Positions 21,088 to 33,189 of a stretch of 64,000 nt of DNA are shown here, piece after piece. Numbering within the stretch: the first letter of the stretch is position 1; every line of letters begins with the position of its first letter. The position numbers and the translations under genes were made by a program. The stretch comes from Guillardia theta CCMP2712 (taxonomy: Eukaryota; Cryptophyceae; Pyrenomonadales; Geminigeraceae): positions 6,281 to 70,280 of the forward strand of contig NW_005434555.1 of NCBI RefSeq assembly GCF_000315625.1. The letters run 5' to 3'. The notes beneath the pieces are model-generated. The model did no database searches, was not told the DNA's origin, and worked only from the letters and a program-made list of their open reading frames with translations.

Positions 21088-23790
21088 TCAAGTCCACAAT
21101 CCCTCCGATAGATCCCAAGTCTCTCCCAGTTGGTCTTCTCTCGTATATGTTTCTTCTTTTGATTGCTTTTCCAAGGCTCTTCTCGTTTCTTCTCGAGTAT
21201 CCTTCTCACCATTTCTTCCCTTCCGCTCCCCTACCTTCCCATGTCTTCTTCTGTCCTCCTCCTCCCTTGCTCCCCGCAAGCTTGCCTTGGCCTCCTCGAC
21301 TTGAGTTAAGCTGTCAGGAGCCAGACGGCGAAGAAGCTCTTCTGCAAAGCTGCTGGTCAGCTGAGAACGGAAACAGTAGTCGCAGAAGATGGAGGATGGA
21401 GAATGAAGAAACGAGAAAGAGGGGGTGGGGATGGCAGGGGCTGAGGACAAAGCAACCAGGTAGCATGTTTGTGAGGAGATCGACGGTGTCCAGAGCAGCA
21501 AGGAGATTCTCCCTAGTCCTCTCCACCTGGGGGAAGTCAAAAGAGTACCAGAACCTCCTTTCCTCTCCTCTCACCTCCTCGACCAGCCGCTTCTCGCGCT
21601 CCATCATGATGCTCGCAAATTCAGCTCGCTCTCTGTCGATCAAGGCGAACAAGCGCAGGAGCAGTCAGATAATCGCGGGATCATGAAATATGTTAGTCTG
21701 ATCACCTCTGCAATACCTCCATAGATTTCTCATGCTCTCGAATATAATGCTCCATCTGCTCAACCTGTTTCGCTCCTCATTTGCCTTCCCTGCTCCTCCT
21801 CCCGTACCTCGTACAAGCTGGCGCCATCCTCGTCGCCCTCGTCTTTGCGCTTCTCTTCCAGGCTGCTGCTGCTGCTGCTGCTCTCCTCCTGCCTCTTGTC
21901 TTCGTCACACCTGTCTCCCAGTGTTGCCTCTGCAAAGAGCCCCAAGGTGGAGGAAAGGAGACGACGGCGGTTTGACGCGTGAAGGAGCTGGAGGCTCCGA
22001 TGCCTCCGTCTTAGACACGCCACGAAATCTTTCCATGTAGCGAGACACACGACTTTCACCCACCTCTTCCTCGCCTGCTCCCCAGCTGCCACGACCTTCT
22101 CCTCTGCTCGCATGCCCCTTGCTCTGCCAACGCAGAACTCGCGCCATCTCCCCAAGCAGCTGCAAGCAGCTCGACGCCGGTGGTGACGTTGAGAGTCTTG
22201 GAGAGCAGAGAGAATGAGATGGGTGCGGAAAGACCAAGCAGAGAGCGAGCGATGCAGAGAGAGAAGACGTTGGGCACTGCAGGAGCCGTGAGGAGACTCA
22301 TGTCCTCTTTCTCTCTTCTCTTCACCTCTGCTGCTTGTCCAGCAGCACTTGTCGGCAGCGCAACAACCGGTCAAGTTTTAGCTCCATCGTGCTTCTTTCG
22401 TTGATTTCCGCAGGCAGCGTGTTTGACGTGGACAAAGAATCTTCAATACTGCTGACAGACACAAACTGCTCGTAAAGCGCTTGAAACATCTTCTCCGACG
22501 AGTCCTTCACTCCTTGCACCTGATTGCTTCTTCGTGAGGAATACATGTGAGTATGGAACTTACCTGATGAATCGCCAAATTCACCCGGTCATGCAAATCT
22601 TTCATCTGAAAAAAGAAAAGAATCTTACATTCCTCATCATCATCACCACCACCACATCCTCATGGCCTCCTCAGACATTATCGTCTTTATCACTACTGTC
22701 GAAGGCATTGTAACACCTGAAATCGATAGACAATCTCTTTTGTTGGCGTCTTATGCTCGAGCTCGCTGTCTGAGCTGCTGCCCTTGAACAACATCTTTCT
22801 GGCTGAGTTGGAATCCTGACGAGGAGACAGAAAGTCGTTTTCTGACTTTGCTGCTTCAGTAGCTTGAACGCACTCCCTCGCGAGCTCGAGCTTTAGAGCT
22901 GTCGTAGCGAGATGCCTGACATATATCTCAAGTGAGCTCATATAACAATTCCAAGCTGCGTACTCAGCTGATAACGAGCAAAGACTCGAAGTTGCTTCCT
23001 GCAGAATCACTTCAGCCCCTTCAGGTCCTCTGCTCGCATGTGCTCGCATGTGCTCGCCTGCATGGCCGCCAGTTGTTGGGCAAGGGATGAAGCATATGAT
23101 CGTAGATCGCTAACCGTCGTACCTGCTGAAGTTCAGAATCAACAGCGCACAACGAAAGACAGCAAAGAGATGTCGAAAGAGATGTCGACCTTTTGCATCG
23201 CTGATGCAAGCTTTCTTGTCAGATTTGAGCGTGTCTTGTGTGACAGTCGATTTGACAGGAGAGAAACAGGTTCTTGGACTTGGTAGAGGAGGTTTGGACT
23301 TGAACTCAGAATGTCCATCTTCGCTTTTCCATGCCCGCTGCAATGAACGCAACGGAGGATGCCGCGATGTCTCGTTCGGGAGGAGAGGAGGAGACGGTTC
23401 TCGATCGGAGGACTGCGAGGATTGGGAACTTTGATAGTCGAACTCACTTCTTCGAGAGAACGATGTGGAAGGAAGCTTGGGCTCAGGTTGCAAGGCGTGT
23501 GGCCTGGGGGATCGAGGAGAGGTTTGAAAAGCACGAGCCAAGTTTGAGAGAGCACGAGTAGGAGGGATCTGACTTGAAGCTGTAGGTTGACCTCCTTGCA
23601 CTGAGTCAGCGCGCAGCTGCGATATTTGACGATCCCAAACAAGGACAGCATTCCTCACGGCAGTCCCCCCAGCCTCGCCTGAGCCTCCTGCTCCTGCTGC
23701 CGCCTCCATGCCTCTCGCCTCCATGCTCGGTGTGTTGTAGTAGCCTGCTGCGCCTCTTCCTCTTCCGCCTCCATCTCCTCCCTCCGCCAT
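21088..23790 (-). CDS. Coiled-coil protein with Ser-rich N-terminus; carries a possible frameshift
   Basis: The start at 23790 (MAEGGDGGGRGRGAAGYYN; an alternative is 23847) opens a Ser/Pro/Arg-rich exon. It splices in phase to DLRSYASSLAQQLAAMQAS, and coding then resumes in another frame (AEVILQEATSSLCSLSAEYA) after a 10-bp tandem repeat at 23031-23060. Later exons: to about 22717; MKDLHDRVNLAIHQ (22572-22613); VQGVKDSSEKMFQALYEQF (to about 22325); a basic Trp-containing segment (VCLATWKDFVACLRRRHRS) with a Ser run from CTG repeats; VEQMEHYIREHEKSME; RAEFASIMMEREKRLVEE; and LTSSFAEELLRRLAPDSLTQ. The frame ends at 21088. No family is recognised; a microtubule- or centrosome-associated role is only a guess. 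It is convergent with the NudC-like gene. Confidence 0.55.
23031..23060. repeat. Three 10-bp tandem units that shift the reading frame
   Basis: TGCTCGCATG, TGCTCGCATG, TGCTCGCCTG. On the minus strand, the frame entering (LAAMQAS) and the frame leaving (EGAEVILQEA) differ by two bases. Counting two units (20 bp) as extra would bring the two frames into register. Confidence 0.75.
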
Positions 23791-24203
23791 TTCTTCCTTG
23801 ATGGCTCTAGTCAACCGCCCGTTATTTCGGCCGCGGGCCTCCAACAAAGGCAGGCGGCTCGGAGCGGCCGGTCTCAGTCACTCAAAGTTACGCTCTGCTT
23901 GGTTGGAGTAGAGGTGTTCGCTGCCTTTTCTGTTTCCTAGTAGTACCTTGTTGAGGCGGGTTTGTAGGATCAGTCAATACACCTTCTACAGTCTTCTCTT
24001 CTTGCCGTATGGGCAGGATCGAGGAGATGGCGAACAGAAGGAGAATGGAAAGAGGGATGAACGAATAACGATGTGTGAGAAATGAAGAGATCACGATGAG
24101 ACGAGAGAGAGAAAGAGTGAAAGGATGAGATAGATGAAATTTTGTGGATGAGGAGAAGGTATTCCTCTTCTCCTCCTTTCGCACTAAATCAGCCGCTGCA
24201 GTT

Positions 24204-25506
24204 ATGGTGCTGAAGGTAGAGAAAAGAAGCGTCAGAGTTGAGGTTCCCAATGGATCCAACCTGCTGTTTGGATCGTTCTCGATGCAGGTAGCACAACGGA
24301 TGTTCAACACAATCGGCTGACTCCCAGCCAGGTCTGGGTGAAACCCAAGTCCTGGAGCGACGAAGAAGGCTACCAGCGAGAGCCCGGATGGCCTGTCATC
24401 CTCTGCAAGAGCAGGTGAGCATTCAAGGACAGGACAGTTAGCCTCACTGTAGCACGAAGGAGCTGGACAGATGGGTTTGGCATGTATGGAAGTCCTCCGA
24501 ACACGATTCATGCGTACATCAATGAATGGAACAAGAACAACGTGTCTGCGAGGTGACTGCGCAACGAGACCTGCCAGCATGAACGGTGTCTGCAGCATCG
24601 ACATCAACAAGTGGAGCTGCATCCTCATGACCTACCACTTCAAGCCGGAAGGAGGGGTCCATGCCATCCGCTGAGAGCCGTCGAGAGCATGCTGATATGA
24701 TTTACTAGGTGCTTCAACTGTATGTCAATGGCAAGCTCGTAGGAAGCAGAGACGGTCTGCCGCCAATGAGGAAGAATGATGCGGTGCAGTGAATGTGCTG
24801 GTCTCAGCCTTGTGTGACCCTCATGCAGCCGCTTGTCATCGGGAGCACACAATGGGGGGACATGGGCTGGTACGCATTCCATGGAAGCATCGGCCCTGTT
24901 GGTCTCCTCCTCGTCCTTCGAGGCCTCACTTGAGTCAGGTGACCTTCTGGAATCGTGCGCTCAAGGAGAGTGAAGTTGGACGGGTGATGGATCGGCATCC
25001 TGTTAGGGGAGAGGGTAAGAGAGGAGACTGGTTCTCTTCGCACCTGACTGATTGAACATGACAAGATGTGGTTCTAAGTTTAGAGCTCAACGAGACGAAC
25101 TCGAAGGAAGCGATCGACTCGAGTGCATCGGCCAGCAATGGCTTGTACATGGACAGCCTGACGCCCATCAACAGGTTACCAGCTTATGGTTCAGTCCTCA
25201 TCTTTTCGCTTCTTCTATTTGCAACCTCATTGGCTGTTCATAACTTCCCTTTTCCTTTTCGTAACCCCCCCTATATTGCATATTGCCATGTGCTCACTGA
25301 TGGGACATCGTTCTTATGTCGAGGATTTGCTAATGCTCTGCAGGTCACAACTACCATTCGATGAAGATGGTTCCTTGCCGTGGGAGAAGAACAAGGACAG
25401 CACAGATATAATCCCTTCATGGTTGAACACGCGGACGATGTTAATGGGTGTGGGAGGTTCTGTTGTGCTGATATTTGTCATGAGGCGCTTACTTAAGACG
25501 TCTTGA
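24204..25506 (+). CDS. LamG/concanavalin A-like domain protein with C-terminal membrane anchor (5' end unresolved)
   Basis: In-phase exons give a jelly-roll lectin fold of the LamG-like type: NLLFGSFSMQ, VWVKPKSWSDEEGYQ, SWTDGFGMYGSPPNTIHAYI, INKWSCILMTYHFKPEGG, VLQLYVNGKLVGSRDG, PLVIGSTQWGDMGWYAFHG and VTFWNRALKESEVGR. The last exon (from about 25345) ends with a transmembrane segment (MLMGVGGSVVLIFVMRRLL) and a short basic tail, with the stop at 25504-25506. The domain probably binds carbohydrate or protein on the cell or organelle surface. ATG 24204 follows a good acceptor (CTGCAG), so it may be internal; I did not find a convincing upstream signal-peptide exon. It is divergent from the coiled-coil gene at 23790. 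Confidence 0.7.
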
Positions 25507-25657
25507 CGTTCATTGATTGAGTGAAATAACTTCATCTTCTTTGTGTTGAAGCACACTATACATACATATTAACAGCGAACAAGGTCAGGCACACGCAGAA
25601 GCTGATGGAGAGACATCAACATCAGCCTCCTTCCTGTTAGCTAGCGCATCAAACGAA

Positions 25658-27571
25658 TCAATAAGCCCACTTATAGACCATCGAGGGGTTGGGCAGGCTA
25701 GTGCAGGCCATCACACACATCTCCGTTCCGGTTGCAAGCTCAACGTCTGGTGTCTGCACAGACAGCTGGGGGTTGACGTTGAGGAGCTGCTTCACTGTAG
25801 TCGAGAACTTTCCTGTCAAGAAGGCTCAGCCCCTAGTCGTCGCCACCAACAACACCCGACCTGCGATGGAGGCGAGCGTCTCCCCGGCCATGGTGTGGTA
25901 GACAGGCCCGACCTTGATGATGTCGCCCACGGCGAGGTTCATGTCGGGATCTGGCACGCGAGTTCTGAGGCGGCAGTGAGAGCAAGTCGCAAGTCAAGAT
26001 GATGATCATTACGGGTTTGCATTCCACAGGTTGAGCCAGTTGGTGCTCAGCTGATACCTGCGGTGAGTCAGGTCGACCGCACAAGCTCCATCAACCGACC
26101 TTCGTGTGAGGGTTGTCAAGGTGTCCATGGGCACAACGGTGTAGGCGCAGAGCTCAATCTTCAAGCTCAAGGTGCTGGTGAGTGGTGGGACGATGCGTTT
26201 CGAGTCCCCACAGGAGAAGACCCAGTTGAAGGTGTGACCCTCGTCGCCTCTCAAGGGGAAGTACTTGAACAAGTAGGTCACTTCCTTCTCCCCGTTCTGA
26301 TAAGTGGTGCTGTTCACCAGTGTGATGTTTCCCCTCAGCGGGCCTTGTACATCAACTCTGGGAACATAGTTGGAATAACACATCACGTGCATCGAATACT
26401 CAGTTCCGACAAAGGCACGTTGGACCGTTGAGGGCGCCTGCAACGTCCATTTCGAATTTGGAAGCAAGATTCCAAACTTGATGGCTGACATAGGAGAAAC
26501 CTTGTTTGCACAACCATATAAAGTGGTCTGTTCCGTCTGCGCATAGAAGAAGGCATAGAGGTACTGGGTTGGTCCACCCAGCACGATAGGGTCGAGTAGG
26601 TTGTTTGCCTTGGGAGTCCAAGAGATCTTGTAGCAAGCATTCTCCGTAGAATTTGTGGGGCAGGGCTCCGGGTCCACACGCATGCCAATGGGTATTCCAG
26701 GATCAACTGCGACGAAGAATTTGGCCCTGCTGCCATAGTTGAAGGTTATGGCGGCCACGTGAACCTCGAGGGGCTCTTCAAGGAAAACTCCTCGATTAAT
26801 CTGAGTGTTCATGTTGTACATGCCGAAGTCAAACACATTGATCGACTTCCCATTGATCACTTCCGTTCGCCCCGGCGTCAAGACACAAGGCTGAGTCACT
26901 CCACATGTGAACGTCTGAGCTGGAAAGGTCTGGAACTTCGGGGCACCAAGAAATGGAGTGAAATCAATCTTGGGCGTGAGCTCAAAATAAGGGTTACCGC
27001 AAACAACGAAATGAAACGTCTTGTTGCAAGCTGAGTTGTTCGAAGGCAGATTTGCAAACATGTACTCGGCTGACATGGTCATGTTGATGATGCCCGGCTT
27101 GACAGTGACTGATTCTTGCGCTGTCAAGTTCCATGAGAAGGTCAGCAACGAGACGTTGTTGTTGGGGCGAGAGAACTTAGACCAGGCTGTCGCTGTGGCA
27201 GGGGGAGTATAGGTGGGGTTCATGAAGTCCAAATTGGACCAGATGGTAGGCCTGAGAAGGAAGGCAACCTCGTTGGGGGTTGCGGTCTCATACGAGTTGA
27301 TTCGCATGGTGACTGCCCCGTAGACAGGATGCATGGCGGCAACAGAGAAGGTGAACTTTTCCAGGAATGAGACGTTGTACCAAGCATCTGCACACTGCTG
27401 AACGACAGGGCAAGTAGGGAGGTACAAGGGCGAGGTACAAGGCTTCGTGGGGCTGACCCAGGAGGTGTTCTGACCATGAGAAGTGGGCAAGGAAGAGAGG
27501 AGGAGGAGGAGAGAAGACAAGAGGTGGGAGGAGCTTGCGAAACAGCTCCAGGAGCGCACGCACCGCTGCAT
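25658..27571 (-). CDS. Secreted protein with C-terminal LysM domain (long form)
   Basis: Start at 27571 (MQRCVRSWSCFASSSHLL) with a signal peptide through LLLLLSSLPTSHG. Exons 26013-27571, 25861-25964 and 25658-25812 join in phase into about 605 residues. The large exon encodes an Asn-rich, probably glycosylated beta-rich ectodomain with repeated N-x-S/T sites that I do not recognise. The end is a LysM-type fold: LAVGDIIKVGPVYHTMAGET, then ASIAGKFSTTVKQLLNVNPQ and TGTEMCVMACTSLP. LysM domains bind chitin- or peptidoglycan-like N-acetylglucosamine polymers. An ATG at 27592 or 27637 is possible. It is divergent from the LamG-LysM gene at 27895, and the last 610 bp are shared with the copy at 58.9-59.5 kb. 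Confidence 0.8.
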
Positions 27572-27894
27572 GCCGCTTCTCTCACTCGGCATGCCCAGTA
27601 CAGACCCTCTGCTCGAAAGGTCAAGCGACAACATCAAAATTGTCTTTAAATTTCACTATGCAATTTCAAATATTTATAGTCTCATTTACGGGTATTGGAC
27701 CCAATTGAGATGAGATTTTGACAAGATGGGAGTACAAAGGGTCGGCATGAGAGTTTGACGAGAAGAGGGGAGGAAGAGGAAAGGAAAGAGGAACGACGAT
27801 AGAAGCAGAGAGGCAGCTGAGGACAGGAGAAGCTTGATACCAGGAAGAACAATACGAGCATCAGAAGCTACTTCCAGTGAAAAGACGAATCGTG

Positions 27895-30800
27895 ATGTCG
27901 AGATCGTTTCTTCTCTGCATTGTGCTGCTTCTGGCTGGTCCAGCTGATTCGCAAGGTCAACTAGGTGAGTCTAGTCGCATGCCTTGTGCTCGTTTCAAAC
28001 TCTCTGACCGGCTCCTCCAGCCTCTGCCCTCAGCGGCACTTTCCGCTATGGTCATTTGTTCTGGGACGCGATATCAGGAAATCGCGTGCAGTTCACCGTG
28101 GAGGCTGCTTTCACTCGCGTTGTGGATACAGGGTACTTCCGAGGGACGGAAAGGGACGGGTACGCGCAGATCGGAGACATGGTGGTGATGGTAGGACGAG
28201 AGACGCCCATGTTTGATTTCGGGGACGGCTTCATATTGGACAGGCTGACGATGAAGATCATCGCATACTCGATCGAGAGCAACTGGATTTTAGGTCAGGC
28301 AGTGTTCGAGCATGTTTACGCTACTCCCAACAACGGCGGGTCACCTTGGGTCGTGAAGTTCTCAGGATGCTGTCGGATCTCGAACCTGCTGCAAGGAGGG
28401 AACCAGCCGTGGCTGCTGCTTGGCGAGGTTGACCTGCTCCGGAGCGTCAGCTCTCCGCGATCTTTCGTTCCTCCCATGATCGGAGGGAAGTACTGTCAGA
28501 ATGCTCAATACGGAGACTACGTCACCGTCTTCATCCCTGCGGCCATGAGAGACCCGCAGGGTCGGTCTGTGTCTGCTCCCTACCTGAAAGTGGACGAGCC
28601 TACCCAGACAAACACGCTGACACAGTTCGGCGATCAGACGGGCAACGGCATCGCCATGCTTCCGCTGAGCTACCACATCGCTACATCTGCAGAGCAGTGC
28701 GTCATTGGACAAAATGTTGACTACTTGTTAGGGTTGCGAGGAGAACTGATAGTATGAGACAGAACGGGCTGCGTTGCTTGGGGTACTTGATACAGTCGCA
28801 TGTCAACGTCCCTGCGTCCACGGTAATCTCACTCCCCTCATACGCTCTTGTCCTGTCTGTGTGCCACCAACATGGTGGGAGGAAGCGCTGACGAGCGGGT
28901 GTGGGGTCAGATTGAAGGCGTGGTCAGAATCGACTCGGCAGAAGGAGGAGTCGTGCTCTCCACGGGATCAAGCTCCGCGACTTGTCAAGCAAGCAAGAGC
29001 TGCGAGATATCAATGATGTACTGAATGTGCTCGTTATGCTCCGAGAGGTGACGATGTTGTGATGTCAGCTACGTGAAAGTGAACGAGACACACGTGACGG
29101 TCGGACACGAGCTGCAAATCGACAGTAACAACAATTTTAGCTTGTCCGTTGTTGCATTTGCCATGGCGGTAATGCTTCGATGCTCTCGCGCTTCTTCGTG
29201 CTCGGCCGTAGAGCGGTAGTTGCTCACTTGGCTTGCAGGAGAAGCTGGCAGTGGGTCGCTGCATGCACTTGGCGGTAGTTCGCCATTCGTTCTCTCAGAG
29301 CTCGAAGTACTACTCGACCTACAAAGTCTACGTCAACGGGTGTGATGATCCCTGCCCTTCCTCGATACTAGTTGCTGACGTGGCGCGCGAACCTCCGTGC
29401 AGGCAAGTGCTGAGCAAGGGAGAGTATCCTCCGTGCCAAGCAGGAGGAGGGTGCACGGGAGGGCGACGCCCGGGGATTGCGCTCAAAGCCTTGTCGGAAG
29501 GAGAATCGAACCCGGTGAAGCTTGTCAAGCAGGAGTGACGCGGTGGACTCATGTTGACTGCAGGTCGAGGGTCCTCGCACGTCATACTCGACTGACTCCA
29601 TGGGGTCGGGAGCCTACCTTCTGTTCGGAGGATATCGAGGAGCGGCGGGTCCCCCGTCCTACTTTCACGGGTGAGCCTGGACGCTGAGGAGTGAGGGAAG
29701 AATGTGAGCGATGCTGTGCAGATCGCTACGAGAATGGCGGTTCTGGCTGGGAGAAAGGAACGAAGGAGAGATAGTGCGGTGGTACCAGAGGCAGATTGAG
29801 CCGTCCTTGTCCAACAGCTATGGAGACCCAACTTCCCTGTACGGGCAGAGCATGACAAGTGCGACCGACTACCAGATAGCTTCCCAGCTGCTGCTTCTGT
29901 ACAGCTTTGACTGGAGTAAGGCATCGGCGGCAGACAGCTCATGTCCAGCCTACAGGACGACCTGCCGATACTCGCAAGTGAGGCCGACGTACCCGATGGG
30001 GGTAGACCAGTCGAACTACATCCTTAAGACTGACGTAGCGAACCCGAGAGTCTCGCATGCGAGCCAGAAGTGTGTACAGGCGCCCTCAGACTCCTCGGTC
30101 AGCCCTTACGCTCTGTCGCTGCAGCTTCTTCCGGGCTACAACCAGTTGACCGTCTACTTGTCATGGGATGCCAACCTGACCGGAGTGCCTGTCGACATCG
30201 TCTCGCAAACGATCGAAGCTGTGAGCTGCAGCGGCGTCAGTCAGTTCAAGGTCGGGAGCTTGACCATCAACGAGCCGAGCTTGGAGTTCTCCGGCTTCTT
30301 CTCAAGCTCAGGCTCTGCCGATGCCTCCACTAGCCTCCCACCGATGATGGCCAAGTTGTCGACGTTGAGTGTGACCGCGGGAACGTACCTGGAGCTGACC
30401 GTGACGAGCACGGTGACCTCGTCGAGCGACTTGTCGTCGCTGCAGGTAGGCGAGAGGTGGAGCCGGGGAGGGTGCTGACATGCGTGTTGAAAAGCTGCTG
30501 CTGGACAGCGGCAGGTCGCCGAGCACGATGTTCTTCCACGCCGCGAGGTCGACGACGTCGACGACAAGTCAGAGTGTGTCGATGAAGGTGACGTGGACCC
30601 CCTGCCAGCAGGACCTGGGGATCAACTTCATCTGCTTCCAGTCGCATGCTCGCTTCCTCAACGGCTCGCTCTGCTCCAACCAGCTCGACCGATCATGCAA
30701 GTCGAACGCTGACTGCTCGTCTAACGGTCTGTGCATCGCCAACTACGCGACGGTCGCCATGTCTCCTCTCAAGTGCCTAGGCATCAACGTCATCGTGGAA

Positions 30801-31475
30801 GATGCTCCCAAGTTCAACAGCTCGATCCCAGCATCAGTCGAGCTGATCATGGGCAGGGAGACTGCAGTTGACCTCGGCGTGTCTGTGGCGGATTGTCAGT
30901 CGCAGGTATCGCTGGAGGTGGCGTCGGGGAGCATGCTTCCTCCGGGCGCCTCCCTATCCTCCCTGCTGGTTGCGAGCTGGGGCTGTACGGGGCGGTACAA
31001 GACGCTGAGATGGACCCCCTCGCCCAAGGTGGGCGGGTACAGCTCGCTGAGCTGCTTTGTGGCGAAGAAGCTGCTGAGCAGCTCGACCTGTGCTGGGCTC
31101 GTACCCTCGTCGTCAGAGCGGTGCATCCTTGTGACGGTGCTGCCTTGTGTGTACTCGGTGGGGCGGGACCAGCAGCTGCAGGAGATCGCGGCGCTCTTCA
31201 ACATGGACTGGATCCTCTTGTGGAGCCTCAACGCCAAGGTGTTTCACCCGGACTATCTGGTCTACAGCCAGCAGAACATCAGCGTCGGGCACGTGTACAG
31301 GTCGGAGCTGGCGGACGTGGGGCTGGACGTGGTGGCGGCGAGGTTCGGGATGACGCTGAGCCAAGTGGTGGAGATGAACTTCAACCTAGCGGGTGCCGCG
31401 TTCCTGCCCAAGGGACAGCGAATGTGCGTGGTGCCCAACTCGTGTAAGGGGATGAAGCAGACGATTTATTCTTAA
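27895..31475 (+). CDS. Secreted LamG-like plus LysM protein, copy 1
   Basis: Start MSRSFLLCIVLLLAGPADSQ is a signal peptide. Exon 2 (from about 28022) reads SGTFRYGHLFWDAISGNRVQ and a long beta-rich domain that I do not recognise. Next come exons with a LamG/concanavalin A-like fold (YVKVNETHVTVGHELQIDSN, CMHLAVVRHSFSQSSKYYS, TYKVYVNGC, YLLFGGYRGAAGP, GSLREWRFWLGERNEGEI). The last exon (about 30508-31475) has a Cys-rich part (NADCSSNGLCI) and two LysM-like units (LQEIAALFNMDWILLWSLNA; VGLDVVAARFGMTLSQVVEM; KGQRMCVVPNSC). It is likely an extracellular glycan-binding protein. The exact joins around 28.73-29.1 kb are uncertain. It is convergent with the ZIP gene. Confidence 0.8.
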
Positions 31476-31590
31476 CCGACGTGGAGCTGTAGAGGTACAA
31501 GTGTGAGGTCAGGGAGATTGTATGATAAATCGATGGGACACAAAGGAAAATACTCTCCAGCTCGAGGTCAGCTGACTCACTGTGGGGCCC

Positions 31591-33028
31591 TCAGTGGCTG
31601 TGAGAGGAGAGGATGACGAAAGTGAAGAATCCTCCCACGATAGAGAAGAACTTGGCAGTGACGTTGTACGCTACTGACATCTCCTCCACAATCAAATCAA
31701 CCGCAGCGATGTAGACGAACGTCCCCGAGGCCATGCCGTCCAAAACTTGATCGAAGTCAGCCGAAACAAGCGAGCAGTGGAAGGCGGAGAGAGGAGACAT
31801 GCCCGAGCACACACAACGACAACGAAGGAAAGGGAGAGCGAGAGAGGGGTAGAGAAGGAGAACAAGGGGAGAAAGGAGGGAAAGTAGAGAAGGGGATGGG
31901 GAGGGGGTGAAGACAAGACACTGACTTGCTGTCATCGCCCGCGTCGAGCTCTTCGGGGCTGACTTGTGGAGGGTCCATCCCACGACGATCCCCAGGAGCG
32001 ACGACGCTGCAAGTCTCGTCATGTGTCTCCCGCTCTCACTCCTCTTCCCCTCCCACCAGCAAAGGCGCAGAGGAAGCGCATCGTCGAGCTGAGGGAGGTG
32101 CCAGCACGCACGAAGCTGACGCCGAGCGAGAACGCCTCGACCCACTTGTGGAGGACGATGGCGAGCCAGAGGAGGAAAGCCTTGTGTGCGTCCGACTGCC
32201 CGCCAGGTCTCAGCGAGAGGGAGCAGGGGCAAGAAAGTTACCTGCACCCCGAGAGCCAACCCGCTCACGAAGGAGTGGAAGGAAAGCACCACTGTGAGGA
32301 TGAGAGGGAGCAACGGCAGCTCAGGGTCGAAGGAATGGCTGTGCACTGCGATCATGACCTGTCAGAACTCGTGCAGCAAAGGGCTCGAGACAGCCACCGT
32401 GTGCTTTGACTTTGCTCTCGTCCTCGCCTTGCAAAGTCATCTCCTCATCGTCGGCCTGGTCCTTGGATGGAGGACGCTTCATGAGCACCTGGAGCAGGTG
32501 AGAAGGAGGTGCTACTGGTGCAGAGCAACCTTCTCGAGCAGCAACGTCAGGAGGAAGCCGATCCCGCAGCAGATGAACGCTCCCTTCTCCGGTGACAGGA
32601 GGTCCTGCAGCAGGTGGAGGGAGGAGAACTCGTGCACGGCCTCAGGCAGCAGGTGCGCGATGCCGCATGCCAAGAAGACGCCTGAGCTGAAGTGAGTCCA
32701 GCTGGGAGATGAGCTGGAGGTCACCTGCTGAGAAGGAGTTGGCAAGACTGAGGATACGCGGGTCTCCTCGGAAATATCGTGGAGCCAACCCGAAGCCTAT
32801 CTTAATGGCAGCGATTGTGATAATCGCCAGAAGCAAGAAGGCAAAATCTAGAGACTCTTCTCGATCCTGGGAGGAGTAACGTTTGGTGCTCAGCGAGTAC
32901 ACGTGATGATCGTCGTGGTCGTGGTCGTGATCGTCGTGGTCATCGTGATCGTGATCGTGATCGTGATCGCCCAACGCGTAGCAGAGCAGAAGTTGAAATG
33001 TGAGAAGGAATAGCGAAAACTTTGACAT
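31591..33028 (-). CDS. ZIP-family (SLC39) divalent metal transporter
   Basis: Seven exons join in phase to 336 residues: 32725-33028, 32530-32681, 32411-32488, 32242-32358, 32057-32180, 31926-32006 and 31591-31745. The start MSKFSLFLLTFQLLLCYALG is a signal peptide or first membrane segment, followed by a His/Asp-rich run (DHDHDHDHDDHDD) typical of metal-binding ZIP loops. Signature segments are FLACGIAHLLPEAVHEF, FHSFVSGLALG (TM4) and HKWVEAFSLG (TM5), which hold the metal-site His/Glu residues, then MASGTFVYIAAVDLI. ZIPs move Zn2+ or Fe2+ into the cytosol. The length is normal for the family. Confidence 0.92.
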
Positions 33029-33189
33029 GGCGACGGTCGTTCAAGGGGTCTACTCCGATCTCATCTTGAATAAATCCTGTCTAAAGTTACAGTTAGTGTC
33101 GCATGTAAGTGGACAAGCTACAGCAACACTGAAATGTATGTACACATCTCCCCGAATGCTTCTATAATACAACGATATGTCATGTTGCC

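Larger units (their letters stand above)
25638..31529. repeat. Left arm of a large inverted duplication
   Basis: Bases 25638-26246 match 58903-59512, and bases 27895-31529 match 54407-58038, both in opposite orientation and nearly identical by eye. The part between the blocks (26247-27894) does not match its counterpart (58039-58902). Outside the blocks similarity stops abruptly: after GCGCTAGC at one end and after GTATGATAAA at the other. Confidence 0.9.

Noticed and set aside
23888-24628. Minus-strand open frame of 246 codons
   Set aside because: It is opposite the LamG-like exons, which have in-phase splice sites and conserved motifs; the minus frame has none.
30893-31447. 184-codon open frame overlapping the LamG-LysM gene, also at 54486-55040
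   Set aside because: It is a shifted frame in GC-rich coding sequence; the LysM-bearing frame has motifs, cysteines and a consistent stop.
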